Notes under the pieces: model-generated | Seen by the model: the letters and a program-made list of their open reading frames with translations, nothing else | What the model was told of the DNA's origin: nothing | Database searches by the model: none | Source: Microcebus murinus | Lineage: Eukaryota > Chordata > Mammalia > Primates > Cheirogaleidae | NCBI RefSeq assembly: GCF_040939455.1 | Contig: NC_134113.1 | Location: 11,828,501-11,892,500 of the forward strand | Direction of reading: 5' to 3' | DNA length: 64,000 nucleotides | Part shown: one piece after another, positions 14,557-26,520 of the stretch | Layout of the letters: every line of letters starts with the position of its first letter | How positions within the stretch are numbered: the first letter of the stretch is position 1 | Program-made: the position numbers and the translations under genes

Positions 14557-14682
14557 TTTTTTAAAAATTAGAGACAGCGTCTCGCTCTGTTGCCCAGGCT
14601 GACCTTGGATTCCTGGCCTCATGCAACTTGCCTTGACTTCTCAGATAGCTGGGATTACAAGTATGAGCCACCATGCCCAGCC
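14557..14682 (-). mobile_element. Alu monomer (FLAM-like)
   Basis: One monomer only (GAGACAGCGTCTCGCTCTG ... CACCATGCCCAGCC), flanked by TAATTTGTGGCCTT on both sides. The duplication shows it inserted as a monomer rather than being a truncated dimer. Confidence 0.85.
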
Positions 14683-15156
14683 TAATTTGTGGCCTTCTGT
14701 GTCTTTTTTTTTTTCTTACTTAGTATAATGTTTTCAAGACTCATTCATGTTGTATCCATACTTCATTTTTTAAATTGCTGAATAATACTCATTTATGGAT
14801 GTACCATACTTTGTTTATCCATTCATCAATTGATGGATATTTGGGCTGTTTCTACTCTTTGGTTATTATGAAATAATGCTTCTATGAACATTCATGCACA
14901 AGGTTTTGTGTACACATGTATTTTCAATTTTCTTGGTTATTTATTAATACTTAGGTCCGGAATTCCTGGGTTATATAATAACTCTCTGTTGAACATTTTG
15001 AGGGCCTACCCAACTGTTTCCAAAGCAGCCGTACTATTGTACCATCCAACCAGCAATGTAAGAGAATTCCAATTTCTCCATATCCTATCAGCACTTGTTG
15101 TCTGACTTTTTGATTATAACTATTCTGGTGAGTGTGAGTTTTATCTCAATGTGGGG

Positions 15157-15475
15157 TTTCTTTTGTTTTTTTTTGAGACAGAGTCTCACTTTGTTGCCCA
15201 GGCTAGAGTGAGTGTGATGGCGTCCTAGCTCACAGCAACCTTAATCTCCTGGGCTGAAGCGATCCTACTGCCTCAGCCTCCCAAGTAGCTGGGACTACAG
15301 GCATGTGCCACCACGCCTGGCTAATTTTTTGTGTATATATTTTTTGTTAGTCAATTAATTTCTTTCTATTTTTAGTGGAGATGGGGTCTCACTCTTCCTC
15401 AGGCAATCTACCGGATCTGCCCGTCTCGGCCTCCCAGAGTGCTAGGATTACAGGCATGAACCACTGCGCCTGGCC
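15157..15475 (-). mobile_element. Strepsirrhine Alu SINE
   Basis: Reverse copy with the TTAGTCAATTAATTTCTTTC spacer. CTCAATGTG flanks it on both sides within L1. About 20 bp is lost around TCTTCCTCAGGCAATC. Confidence 0.9.
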
Positions 15476-15906
15476 TCTCAATGTGCTTTTGATTTGCATA
15501 ATGAGTTAATGATACTGAGCATCTTTTCATATACTTATTTGTTATTTGCGTATCTTTTTTGGAGAGCTGCCTTTCCAAATCTTTTGCCCATTTTTAAATT
15601 GGGTTATTTGTCCTTTTGTTATTGAGTTGTAAGAGGTTTTTTTAAATATATATTGGATACATGTTCCTTATGAAACATTTGATTTGCAAATATTTTCTCC
15701 CATTCTGTGGGTTGTCTTCTCATTTGTTTTAGGTACCCTTTGAAGCACAAAATTTTTTAATTTTAATGAAGTCTAATTTATCTATTTTCCTTTGTCACTT
15801 GTACTTTTGGTGTCATATGGAAGAAACTGTGACTAACCAAAGGTCATGAAGATTTTACTTCTGTATTCTCTTTTAAGAGTTTTGTAGTTTTAGGTATGAT
15901 TTATCT

Positions 15907-16202
15907 TTTTTATTTTTAAAACTTTTTTGAGACAGTCTTGCTCTGTCATCCTGGGTAGTGTGCAGTGGTGTCACTGTAGCGCACTGCAACCTCCAACTCC
16001 TGGCTGAAGCGATCCTCCTGCCTCAGCCTCCCAAGTAGCTGGGACTACAGGTGAGCGTCACGACGCAAAGCTAATTTTTCTATTTTTAGTAGAGACAGGA
16101 TCTTGCTCTTGCTCTGGCTGGTCTCAAGCTCCTGAGTGCAAGCTATTCTGCGTCGGCTTCCCAGAGTGTTAGGATTACAGGCGTGAGCCACTGCGCCCAG
16201 CC
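15907..16202 (-). mobile_element. Old Alu SINE
   Basis: Reverse dimer without the lemur spacer. Target duplication TAGGTATGAT(T/C)TAT is visible on both sides in the L1. Confidence 0.88.
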
Positions 16203-16535
16203 TAGGTATGATCTATTTTGAGTTAATTTTGTTTGTGATGTGAGGATTCCAACTTCATTCTTTTACATATGGACATTCAGTCTCTTAGCACCATTTGTTG
16301 AAAAGATTATTATTTTCCTATTACCTTTCTTGGTTTCTGTCTCAAAAGTCAGTTGGCCAAAACTATAATAGTTTATTTCTGGACTCTCAGTTGTATTCCA
16401 TTGGTCTATATGTCTGTCTTTATGCCAGTATCACTATCTTGATTATTGTAGCTTTGTAGTAAATTTTGAAATCAAGAAGTTTGAGTGCTTTAATTTTTTT
16501 CTTCTTTCTCAAGATTGTTTTGGCACCCATAATTT

Positions 16536-18027
16536 TTTTTAAGGCAGTTATCTTTAGTATCTGGTATGCTTTCTTTGGGGAGACTAATTTATAAATATTA
16601 AAATGTCTACAATTGGGACTCAGGAATAGAAAAGGAGAACTTGGATTTCTATGATTGAATCAGTGGCTGAATTTCTAAATAATTTATGGTTATTTATTTA
16701 ATACATTTATTTATTTACACATTCTCTTGGGTTTCCACCATTTGTTAGATCTTGGGGAAACCATGATGAACAAGAGACAAGGCCTCTGACATAAACTTAA
16801 GTTGACTCCTGGCTTTCATGGTTTTGAAGGGAATGTGGACTTTTGCCTATCAAAGGTATGAATGTGGTCATATCTTTGATCTGTCTACCATTAGGTGTAA
16901 AGTTTTTTCTCTTATCATATTCGAAAGTCCTATCAATGAAAATTTCTCTTAAGTTGTTATTCTGCCAGTAGTAACAAAAGTACAAATGTATGGAAGAAGA
17001 GGATTAATATCTTTAGCCTGTGTTGAGCATTTTGAAAATTACAAAAGCACCATATATTCTCATTTCCTTTGTGTGCACATATATCTCCTCCCATTTTAAA
17101 GTTCCCTTGAAAGCAAGGGCCTTATTTTATTCAGCTTTCTTACTCTGTCAGCTACCTTTTCAGTACTTGGAAAATTTTAGTGTTCATTATATGTTAACCA
17201 AATGATTGAATGGGTCAAGTAAGCCAGAAATGAGTGCTGATGTTGTATGACCTTATGCTAAATTAGAGTTTGCATAGCTTTTATCAGCTACCATCCTTGC
17301 TGTCAAGAATCCTGATTTAGTGGTTGAACATGAAGATAAGAAAGATACTCAACACAGTGTACTTTTAAAAAATAACATTAATTAGAGTCATAAATAATAT
17401 GAAAAGTAAATTGCACAGATAACCTCGATAAATATTAACATATATACATGTTAGAAAGAGTCACTCGGTCCATAGGATGATATAGGTGGTAGAGGAAGTC
17501 AGAGGTAGAATTTGAACAGAGGTAGAATTTCATCTAGATTGAAAAGAACTGAGAAAAACAGGTTGATAGAGAAGGGGCTAAGACTTTTCAGGTCAAGAGG
17601 TGGTTCTCTACAAGGGAGTACTTGTCCTCTTTCTAGTCAAGGGATATTTGGAAATTATGTGGAAGGTTTTTGGTTATCTTAGTGTTTGGAAGTGCTGCTG
17701 GCTTACGTTAATAAGACTGGGAATGCTAAAGTCCCACAGCGTGGAGTTAGGAATTGTTCTGGCTCAAATCTCAATAGCACCTTGGTTGAGATACACTAGG
17801 AAGGGAACAGATCTAGCTGCACAAGGAGGAAAATAGTGTTTATGAGTAGTGTTCCTATGCATATACTATTTTTTGTTTGTTTTGACATTGTAGAAATTTA
17901 CTGAGAGATACATGCAGTTAGATAGAGTGGAATATAGAAATGGAACAATTTAGGTAGCAGAACAGGATTTTACCCTTTGATCAGTTTGCATGATTTTGAC
18001 TCTCTTAACATCTTCTTTCTTCTAATA
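16536..18027. other. Intron preceding the RBFOX2 exon
   Basis: Mostly single-copy-looking AT-rich intron, with a likely L2 3' piece at about 17085-17210 (TTGAAAGCAAGGGCCTTATT). No exon signals precede the acceptor at 18054 apart from the TGCATG at 17987. Confidence 0.5.
17987..17992 (+). promoter_or_regulatory. TGCATG motif upstream of the RBFOX2 exon
   Basis: A full TGCATG hexamer, the DNA form of the Fox-protein RNA motif UGCAUG, lies 62 nt before the acceptor. Sites upstream of an exon are generally associated with Fox-mediated skipping. The motif is seen directly; regulation of this exon by its own gene product is inference. Confidence 0.5.
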
Positions 18028-18054
18028 GTTTGTTTTTTTCTTTTTTTCTCTTAG
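18028..18054 (+). promoter_or_regulatory. RBFOX2: Polypyrimidine tract and 3' splice site of the RBFOX2 exon
   Basis: An uninterrupted T/C-rich run follows TCTAATAG and ends in TTAG immediately before the exon. CTTCTAATAG just upstream supplies a plausible branch-point adenosine (TCTAAT, about 18020-18026). Together they define the acceptor and fix the exon start at 18055. Confidence 0.85.
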
Positions 18055-18105
18055 AACGAGCCTTTGACTCCAGGTTATCATGGATTCCCAGCAAGGGACA
18101 GCCAG
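18055..18105 (+). CDS. RBFOX2: RBFOX2 internal coding exon (NEPLTPGYHGFPARDSQ)
   Basis: Seventeen complete codons read NEPLTPGYHGFPARDSQ. This matches the N-terminal segment of the long RBFOX2 isoforms that lies between the MAEGAQ...GGGMQ exon and the GNQEP exon. The exon is phase 0 at both ends, so skipping or inclusion keeps the frame. It is preceded by a long T-rich tract ending in CTCTTAG and followed by CAG|GTTGGT, a usable but non-optimal donor. It carries no domain; the RRM is encoded in later exons. The segment forms part of the variable N-terminus before the Fox RRM. It has no stop or frameshift and looks functional. Identification is from recognition of the peptide, not from a database search. 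Confidence 0.93.
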
Positions 18106-18172
18106 GTTGGTTATCTGCTGTTTGTTACTCATATGATGTGTGTGTGTATGTATGTGTGTGTATTTTATCAAA

Positions 18173-18177
18173 GCATG
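18173..18177 (+). promoter_or_regulatory. GCATG motif downstream of the RBFOX2 exon
   Basis: The pentamer GCATG, in the context AGCATGC, lies 67 nt past the donor, within the range where downstream Fox sites usually enhance inclusion. It lacks the preferred leading T, so it is a weaker site than the upstream hexamer. Confidence 0.4.
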
Positions 18178-19431
18178 CTATGATAGAGAGCATTTCCTGA
18201 AATTACTTATTCTGGAGGGTAATATGGCTTGTTTCAGCAATGAATTTATGTTTAGAGATATAAATTAAATACATTAATTCTAAAAGTATTATAATCATGT
18301 TATTACAATTGTGGATATTATAGGAGAAAACAATCACTCAAGCAAAGTCATGATTACTTTTGTGTTTGTTTTTTCTTCTCCAGGCTATATAATAATGGTG
18401 TGATCTGGTTTATTTGATGCCTCATAATTCTAATGCTGGATTCCAATAATTCTAATGCTTATTTTCTGCTACTTAGCCTCTGCCTGCACAGATTTTTTAG
18501 TCCTTACAATAATTTGTAGCAAGAAAATTCCATTTTCCTCCCTCGGGGAGTTCAGCCTTATGTTTTTAATCAGGGAAGGCTTGCTTGAGAAAGCAAAGTT
18601 TCTGTTGCCTTTCTTTGTTTGATGGGAAGAAGATTGGAAAAAGCCCAGGCCGTATTGTTGGTCAGAGCAGAACTGTTTCCTATGTGACATCCTCAGTATG
18701 GTTTAGGTGAGTGTATAAAATGCCTTCTCTGTCTTTTTGCTGTTTGAAGGCTGGAGCAGAATTAAGATTAGAAGAACGGGCAAGGCTGCCTTTTAGAGAA
18801 AGTCACCTAACCTAAGAATGAAATTTGTCTTCTTGCTGTTTGGGGATATTGACATTTTCTTCAGGAGATTTGACAAGGGTAGCTCCTAGCAATATCTTTG
18901 AATGCCTGTCTGATTCCTTATAGGATTGTCAAGAAAAGCTAGCATTGTTAGGTATGTCCAGGGGATATGAGCCATTATAATGCTAAACTAAAGGGTTGAC
19001 ATAGTTTTCCCTTTTCAGAAGTTAACTGAATCTCATCAGAGCCCCGGAAGCTGATCTTAAAAACCAGGATGGCCCATAATCAGTAATCACCTATTTGGAG
19101 GCCTTTCTGATTTGAGAATATTTGCCCAATTCTTACATTTTGGGTGCTGGGTTGACATCAAACTGACCCCAGGTAGGGTATGGAGAGAAAGGTGAGAGAA
19201 GGTAGTAGTCATCTCTGTGTTCACCTCCCAGTGGGATTCTTGCTGTTAAAATTTGAAGATGGAAACTTTCGGTGAAAGATACAGTCATTTGCCCCGATTC
19301 TAAAGAGAATATAGAAGTTTTGTTTGTTTTTCTTTCTGGTTTGGGTCTTTCCTAGAGCTTCTGTAAGCTATGGAATTTATGCCCTTTCGTAGTAGTTTTA
19401 TGTCACGGCCATATACCAGAAAAAATACTGA

Positions 19432-19550
19432 TACCTGGAGATCCACTTCCCAGAGATTCTGATTGAGTAGGTTTAAGATTGAGCTTAGTCATTCAAATAT
19501 TTAAAAATCTCTACAGGTGATTCTACTGTGCAGCCAAGGTTGAGAACTAC
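19432..19550 (+). mobile_element. hAT-Charlie MITE fragment (MER5-like)
   Basis: CAGAGATTCTGATTGAGTAGG...CTACAGGTGATTCTACTGTG...GGTTGAGAACTAC resembles the right half of a MER5-type element. The left end is lost. Confidence 0.6.
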
Positions 19551-20519
19551 AATCCTATGGGTTGCTTTAAAAGGGGTTACGTTTTGTTGTTTCATCCTGT
19601 ACTTTTCACCTAGGATGTGTAGTATATAAGGGATCATGGGTAGCCTCTTAATCTAGACTTGCATACTAATGCAGTTATTTCATTATTGATAAAATGTTGC
19701 TTATTTTGGATCTAGGAAGTAAAAGCTAATTGATGTAAAGTATGGAAGTAGACTGAGTTTAAAAGAATCTGAAAGGGTACAGTATAATACTGTGTTCTTC
19801 CTGTGGGGATTATAGATCAATAAGAAGTTAAACAAAAGGAGCTAAATAGGAATTTGTTAAGGCACAAAAAAGTAGTCTCTCTTTGCTTGGAAGTACTTTA
19901 TTTTTCCTTTCTTTTGCAGCAAGGACCCACTTCTGTAATCTACACATTCATTACTCATGCTATGTCGGCCATAGGCCTGTGCAGACCCTTTGCCATGGTT
20001 TAAAGCTGCTAATTTACTTTGAGGCACATTCTGATGGTGACAGGTTCATTTTAGTTTGTTTTCTTGGGCTTTGTTTTGTACTCTGCTTGGATCTTTGAAT
20101 TAGAGATCTTAAAGTAGTGCAAATAGGCAAATATTGAATAGCTGCTTGTTGTATTTGATGAATACAGAATCCAAATGAGTCCTGCTAATTAATGCGCCTA
20201 ACCTTGTGAACTCTCACTTTGTGCTTTGAGATTTGGGAGGTGTTTATAAGTGTGAAACACTGGTCACTGAACAGCCCATGCTAGGCAGAAACAGAACTTG
20301 TGATTTTTACTTCTCCTCAGCCTGGTTTTGGCTCAGAAAATATAAGAGCCCAGGAATGGGGTGAAGGTGAATTTTAATTATGTGCCTTTGTTTACTTTTC
20401 TTATTCTTTTGCTGTTTCTTTCTAAACACTAAGAATCATCCCCATACAGGATTTTTATCAACATCTAATGGTGATTTTAAAAGAGATAAAAATTATAATC
20501 TTTTGATTGTTGTAGATCA

Positions 20520-20690
20520 CTTTCATCAATATTTTCTCATCTTATCCTCCTAACCACTTCTTGAAGTAGATGAGACAAATGTTCCCTTTGGAAAGATAAG
20601 GACATTGAGGCAAAGAGAAGCAAAGTGACTTGTGCAAGGTAACCATTAAGTTACTAGCTGAATAAGAACCAAAATTTATCTTTTGAGGGC
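20520..20690 (+). repeat. MIR SINE
   Basis: GATAAGGACATTGAGGCAAAG, AGTGACTTGTGCAAGGTAAC and AGTTACTAGCTGAATAAG are the sense MIR core. Confidence 0.7.
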
Positions 20691-21700
20691 CCTTTCCTCT
20701 GTACTAGGGATTATTGACTCACTCAGGGGAAATGTGGTCATGAACGAATGTACCCACTCACTCACGTTATTTTATTTCCCGTTTGGGGGCTTTGTAAACC
20801 TCTGGAAACTCAACCATAGATATAGGGATCCATGACTCCTGATTAAGGATTATTACAACTCGGTTCATTAGCACTAAGTGGACCAGCATTCTACTGTTTT
20901 AGTGACTCTTTCATCATGTTATGTAAGCCCCCAGCAGCACCTTTGAATCAAAAACCTGTGAAGAGATGGAGGGGAAGAAAACTACCCTTGTAAAGGTTTT
21001 GTTTTTTTTCACCTCAGTCATCATTCCTGATGAATTAACAAGCTTTTTGGGATGGCAGTCCATTGCTTTTATAAAGCACTCCAAGCATTTCACTGTGCTT
21101 GCTAATGTGGCCTCTCTATGGAAGTAGAGGAGACAAACATTGTTCCAGTTTTACAAAGTGAGAACCAACTCAGAAAAGCCAAATATTTTATCTAAGGCTA
21201 TGCAGAATTTTAGGTCGGTGATACGATATAGTGGTTTAGATTCCTAGCTGACTATTTTTTTGTGATTTATGTGCTTATGCATGTTTCTAAGTGTCGATTA
21301 AGGCTAGGATATTTTATGGGTTTATAATGTTTTTTAAATGGGAGAATACTTGTTTATATCAGCTCCAGAATTTTTATATAGGAGAGGCTTAGAAGCAGCA
21401 ATCTGATTAGAAGAGGGCTTTTCTGCATAGCAAACTTACTGTTTTTGCTAAAATTGTTTATTTGGGATAGCTTTTAGGGGATTCCTAGAAAGTACAGTGG
21501 CGGTGGTCCTAAGGCTGGCCCCTTGCCACCTCTGGGTCCGACAACTTTATGTCTGCTGTAATTAGCAAGACCATATACATTTATTGTTCAAGTTAGGGCA
21601 CTTTTGAAAGGGATAATTATTATTATATTGAAACAGTTCCAGGTTAGACTGAGATGTATGTATGGTCATCCTAGCTATAATTAAAAAAATACAATCAGTG

Positions 21701-21752
21701 TTCTCTTAACTGATGTGATCAGGACTTTCTCTTAACTGATGTGATCAGGACT
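21701..21752 (+). repeat. Perfect 26-bp tandem duplication
   Basis: A unit from TTCTCTTAAC to ATCAGGACT is repeated exactly twice with no spacer. It contains TGATGTGATCA. Identity between copies suggests a recent event. Confidence 0.95.
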
Positions 21753-22879
21753 AACAGACCATAGGTTAATTTAAATAATTGTTTGAAGTGGGGAAATAAG
21801 TTAAAACTTTTATTTTAACTTAGATCGTTTTGTTTTAATTTGAACAAATATATGCTTATTCTTTCATCTTCTGATATGAGGTCAAGGTCTTTTATATGCA
21901 TATGGATCTGATTGAAGTACTACTTGACTTTTTTTTTTTTTGCACAAACTGTACTCATAAAGCATCATCTATGAATTCTAATTTGTTTTTTTTTAAATAG
22001 GGAAATAAGGCCTTAGTGACATGCAAAGCAATTTAGATGAAACTGTCTAGATTTGTATGATACCCCTTCTTGCCCAGTCTTTTACAGTTGTCTTGCCCAC
22101 ATCAAATTTGACTGAGCAAAAATTTTCAGTGTCTTGACTTATTAAGAATTCTCAAATAATTCAAATTAGAGCTGTTTTCAAGGAAACTTTTATAATTATT
22201 TTATTGATTTATATAGCATTTAATAATATAATTATAAATACTTATAACTTCTGTAAGCAGATAGGTGAATAAACATAAGTGATTCTTGGCAAGCATAAAG
22301 CTCAGCTACTGGGAGAAGGGCTTGGGGATGGAACAAGAGGATTGCTTACTAGTTTTAGGTGGTAAGAATGCCGTAAGTATCCCCTGTCATACATGACTTG
22401 AAATGGAGAACATTAGTTAATTTAACAAGTTTGTTGATTAAAAGAGCTTATACTGTAAAGAACTGTAGGGAGGACTTATTTTGTTGTCAGCAACTTTGTA
22501 TCTCCTTAGTGCTTACTTGGTTGAATTTTGTTTTAGAATCAACTCAGTCTTGGGGGATTGGTGGAGGAAGAAGGTTAGAGCAGATAAATACAAATTAGAG
22601 ATAATTTGTTTTGCTTCATTGGGGCAGCCTACTAAGTAAGGGATGTTCAGCAGTGGGATACTTGGAAAACCAAGTGTTGAAAGTAATGCTGATTGCAGTA
22701 TAATCCTTTTTTCTTAGAACTTTAGGTGATGGCACATTACACTAACTCTTGAACTGTGTGGGAATGAAACATTGCCATCAACATTTGAGATGAGAGATAG
22801 CACAGACTCTTGCTTGGGTTCAGGTGTTGAGTTAGTTATGGAATTGAGAATGTTAGTAAATTATGAAAACTAATGTCGG

Positions 22880-23095
22880 TAAAGTACTTTTCAGTTTACA
22901 AAGTACTCCTTTGTATATTCAGCTTTGATCTTCACAGTAGCTCTACCAGGTAGGTTATTGAGTTTTATTATCCCTATTTTATAGATAAGAAAAAGGCACA
23001 GAGGTTTTTAGATGAATCTCCCAGTATCACATAGGTAGTAAGTGGAAGAATTGGACTTGAATCCTAGATTTTCAGCCTCTGTGTCTTGTATTTCC
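22880..23095 (+). repeat. MIR SINE
   Basis: TTTTATTATCCCTATTTTATAG, GTAGTAAGTGGAAGAATTGG and CTTGAATCCTAGATTTTCAG are sense MIR, nearly full length. Confidence 0.8.
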
Positions 23096-23615
23096 TTTTT
23101 GTATTTTTCTATCAGTGTCTCTCTTCTTTGAATGTTGAACATTCTCTTGCTAGCGTGACAAGATAATCTGGAATCTTTAGAGAATGTAGCAGCATGAGAA
23201 AAGTCTTCATATGACCTAAAGATCCCTTAAATAACTTATTTCTGTCAGTTTTCTTCCCGTCTTGTTTGTTAAAATAACACATGGTCTAAAATTTATCTTT
23301 TTGTATTTTAAATATAAAGAAAAAATTAATATTATATTGTCAGACCTTTGTCTGATTTTTAAAATGCTTGTCAGTGACTCCTCAAAAATTTTTCCTTCAA
23401 TTTCCTAAAATCCTGTTGAAAGCCACCATGTGGATATGTTCTAGTGATTAACAGAAACAAATAGGCATATCAAAGGAGATGTTGAAATTGACAAATATGA
23501 TTTAGACAATTATAGATATAAATTCAGAGTAGCAGCTTTACTTATAATATAGAGGGTAAATTAAAAATGACCTACGGGTTTTTTCCTTAAAAAATATTTT
23601 CTCTTCTCTTGAGAG

Positions 23616-23621
23616 TTTTTT

Positions 23622-23709
<88 letters not shown>

Positions 23710-23805
23710 TCCTTTTCTTTCCTTTCCTTTTCTTTTCTTTTCTTTTCTTTTCTTTTCTTTTCTTTTCTTTTCTTTTCTTTTCTTTTCTTTTCTTTTTCTT
23801 TTTTT
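23616..23805. repeat. Compound (TTTC)n-(TTTTC)n microsatellite
   Basis: About 95 bp of TTTC units changes, through a short CCTTTT transition at about 23710-23730, to about 80 bp of TTTTC units. It is a pure homopyrimidine/homopurine tract. An open frame of repeated SFFLSFFL arises only from the repeat. Confidence 0.97.
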
Positions 23806-24027
23806 ACCAGTTTTTTCGTTTATCCCTGGAATGGATTTTATTTGAGTCCAATTTTTGAAAATGAAATTTCAGGGTTTTTAGTTGTTTTGCTTGGGAGATG
23901 TGGACAATAGCAAATGCATCTTCTGTAGTACTCATTTGGCTTGGGGGCAAAGAAATAATGCCTGCTTTTCCTCCGTTGGAGAGAGTTGATGAGACAGAGG
24001 ACATGGTGAGGGTGTTCAAATTCTAGC

Positions 24028-24268
24028 TCAGTGATTTCGAACTTAAGAAAAACTGCAACCCCCAGAAAATGATACCTTTTCATCACTACCCAGAACACAC
24101 CTGTATATGTTTAACTATGACTTAGTCTTACCTTACTTCTAAGTACTGGGATATCTTCCATTTTTTATCATCCTATTCAAAAAATTCTTGATTGTGAGCA
24201 ACAACAGATTTACCAGAATTGATTTCCTGGACCCACTAACGGATTGCAATCTGCTTGAAAAACATTCT
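24028..24268 (+). mobile_element. hAT-Charlie-type relic
   Basis: It begins CAGTGATTTCGAACTTAAG and ends ACCCACTAACGGATTGCAAT then CTTGAAAAACATTCT. This recalls Charlie-group non-autonomous elements whose right ends read GGTCGCGAC...TTGAAAAACACTG. It is diverged and the exact family is not assigned. Confidence 0.55.
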
Positions 24269-25757
24269 AGTAATTATTCTGCTTAAAAATGTGGCCTTAA
24301 AGAAACCATACCTTTTTGCAGTCACTCTCCTGCTCTCCATCTCTCCACCCCAACCTTAAGGCTCCCTAGTTGGAGACAGGATTAAAATGACTGGTTCAGA
24401 GGTGAAATGTTACCCCTTCTATATCTCATAATCTATAATAATTTCCTTTCTGGTCCTTTTTCTTTGTTGTTTAAACATGCTTCTGCTTTGCTCTTAAATT
24501 ATTGGCAGTGTAAAATCACTTTCTTTTCTTCTTATTAGGTTGTTTAGAACCTCACTTTCTTCCTTGTGCAAGGCTTTTTGAAATGGTTACCTTTCCCTAA
24601 CATCTGGCATTAGTTCTCCCACCAGTGATTTAGGTCCTTCAGTGGTGTTGTCCTTACACCCTCTAGTGGATGAAGGGCTGGTAAATGCTGCAGCATCTAG
24701 TGTTCTTGTAGCACTTTTCTCAAAAATGTAATTAGCTTTACAGTTGCATTTTAGATCATTCCATTCTCTGAATAGTTCATAAGCTTTTCCTTCCTGGGAA
24801 AGACCATTTTATTTCTTCTGCTGTTCACTGCTGTGCATCTAAATAACATGCTTATTCTGCTGTTTCTTGATTTATTAATTTTTGGGACTATTCTTTGGCT
24901 TCCTACTGTTGAAGATGAGAAATTAACCATTTTATAGGCACTCTTCTTTCCTTCTAATATTAGGCTATTTTTTGGTTAAATCAGCATTATTGATTTATGA
25001 TTATATAATTATTAGATTATTTATGACTATGTAAATGTTTTTATAGCCAAATGATAAAATATTATGATTACATTCCCTTTCTTATATGCTTGTTTCCCCT
25101 GGGGTTACTAAATACATACATAAATATATATGTAGGAAATAAATATATGTGTATATATAAGTATATATATTTGGCAATTGCTTTTTAAAAAAGTTCTATT
25201 GTGATACAATTTCTATATGATAAAATTCACCCAATATAAGTGTAATTACTCAGTGATTTTTAGTAAATTTATAGAGTTGTGCCATGGTCCGGTTTCAGTA
25301 CATTTCTATCATCCCCCAAATTCTCTCATTCTTTTGTAGTCAGTCCCTGTTCCCATCCCAGGCCCCCCAGAAAACTGCTGAACTGCTTCCTGAGTTTATA
25401 AAATTGTCTTTTCTGAACATTTCATAGAAATGGAATCATACAATATATGTAGTCTTTTGCATGTGATTTCTTAGCATAATGCTTTTGAGGTTCATCCAAT
25501 TCATCCAGGTTGTAGTATAATATCTCTATATCATTATTATTTTTTTTTGCTGAGTAGTACTCCATTGTATGTGTGTACCACATTTTGTTTATCTGTTTAC
25601 CAGTTGATGGATATTTGCATTGTTTCCAGTTTGGTTATTATGAATAATGCTGATATAAACATTCATATACAAGTCTTTATGTGGGCATATATTTTAATTT
25701 CTCTTGGGTAGATTTCTAGGAGTAATTGCTGAGGTTATGGTAAGCTCATGCTTAATT

Positions 25758-26040
25758 TTTTTCTTTTTTTTTTTTTCTGTCACCTGGGCTAGAGTGCAGT
25801 GTGTCAACATAGCTCACTGTAACTTCAAACTCCTGGGCTAAAGTGATACTCTTGCCTCAGCCTCTGAAGTAGCTGGGACCACAGGCCCTTGCCACCATGC
25901 CCAGCTAATTTTTCCATTTTTAGTAGAGACAAGGTCTCACCATGTTGCTCAGGCTGGTACCCAACTCCTGGGCTCAAGTGATCTTCCTGCCTCGGCCTCC
26001 TGAAGTGCTGGGATTACAGCCATGAGCCACTGGGCAGGCC
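25758..26040 (-). mobile_element. Old Alu SINE
   Basis: Reverse dimer (CTGTCACCTGGGCTAGAGTG ... CCTGAAGTGCTGGGATTACA) with the AluJ-like linker TTTTTAGTAGAGACAAGG. It is followed by (ACTC)n/(ATTC)n at about 26050-26080. Confidence 0.85.
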
Positions 26041-26082
26041 ACCTTAACTCACTGACTCACTCACTCACTCATTCATTCATTT

Positions 26083-26215
26083 GTTTATTGTAGAAACGGG
26101 GGCTTGCTATGTTGCCCAGGCTGGTCCCAAACTCCTGTACTCTGTAAATCCTCCACCTTGGCCTCCTATAGTGCTGAGATTACAGGCGTGACCCACCAGC
26201 CACCATGCCTGGCTG
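26083..26215 (-). mobile_element. Alu monomer fragment
   Basis: GTAGAAACGGGGGCTTGCTA ... CACCATGCCTGGCTG is a right-monomer-type half element in reverse, directly after another Alu. Confidence 0.75.
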
Positions 26216-26254
26216 CTGCTTCCTTTTTTTTTTAAAGGAGTTTATTTGTTACAG

Positions 26255-26520
26255 TATTTTTTTGTTTTGTTTTGTTTTTTGAGACAGAGTCTTGTTCTGT
26301 TGCCCAGGCTGGAGTGCAGTGGTACAGTTGTAGCTCACTGCAGCATTGAGCTTCTGGGCTTAAGCAAATTTACTGCCTCAGTCTTCCGAGTAGCTACAAC
26401 TACAGGCATGTACCACATCACCTGGCTAATTTGTTACAGACATTTTTTGTAGGCTCAAGGTCTTGCAATGTTGCCTAGGCTGGTTTTTGCATTGCTGGGC
26501 TCACATGATCCACCAGCAAA
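26255..26520 (-). mobile_element. Old Alu SINE, truncated
   Basis: Reverse copy (GAGACAGAGTCTTGTTCTGT ... GCTGGGCTCACATGATCCAC) that lacks its last 40 or so bases at the GGCC end. Confidence 0.8.

Larger units (their letters stand above)
14290..16535 (-). mobile_element. L1 3' portion, interrupted by three SINEs
   Basis: Antisense L1 sequence: CTGGTATCCGTTACCAGTCA, ATTGATGGATATTTGGGCTG, GAGCATCTTTTCATATACTT, TTCTCCCATTCTGTGGGTTG, CCATTGGTCTATATGTCTGT, GTAGCTTTGTAGTAAATTTTG. SINEs at 14557-14682, 15157-15475 and 15907-16202 interrupt it, each with a recognisable duplication of L1 sequence. Confidence 0.88.
18106..25187. other. Alu-free intron after the RBFOX2 exon
   Basis: Contains MIR relics, two hAT relics, a tandem duplication and a TTTC microsatellite, all listed separately. 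No Alu-type SINE is seen in the whole stretch. I see no other coding exon. Confidence 0.5.

Noticed and set aside
23609..23845. Open frame of repeated SFFL residues
   Set aside because: It is only the translation of the TTTC/TTTTC microsatellite and has no promoter, splice context or non-repeat domain.
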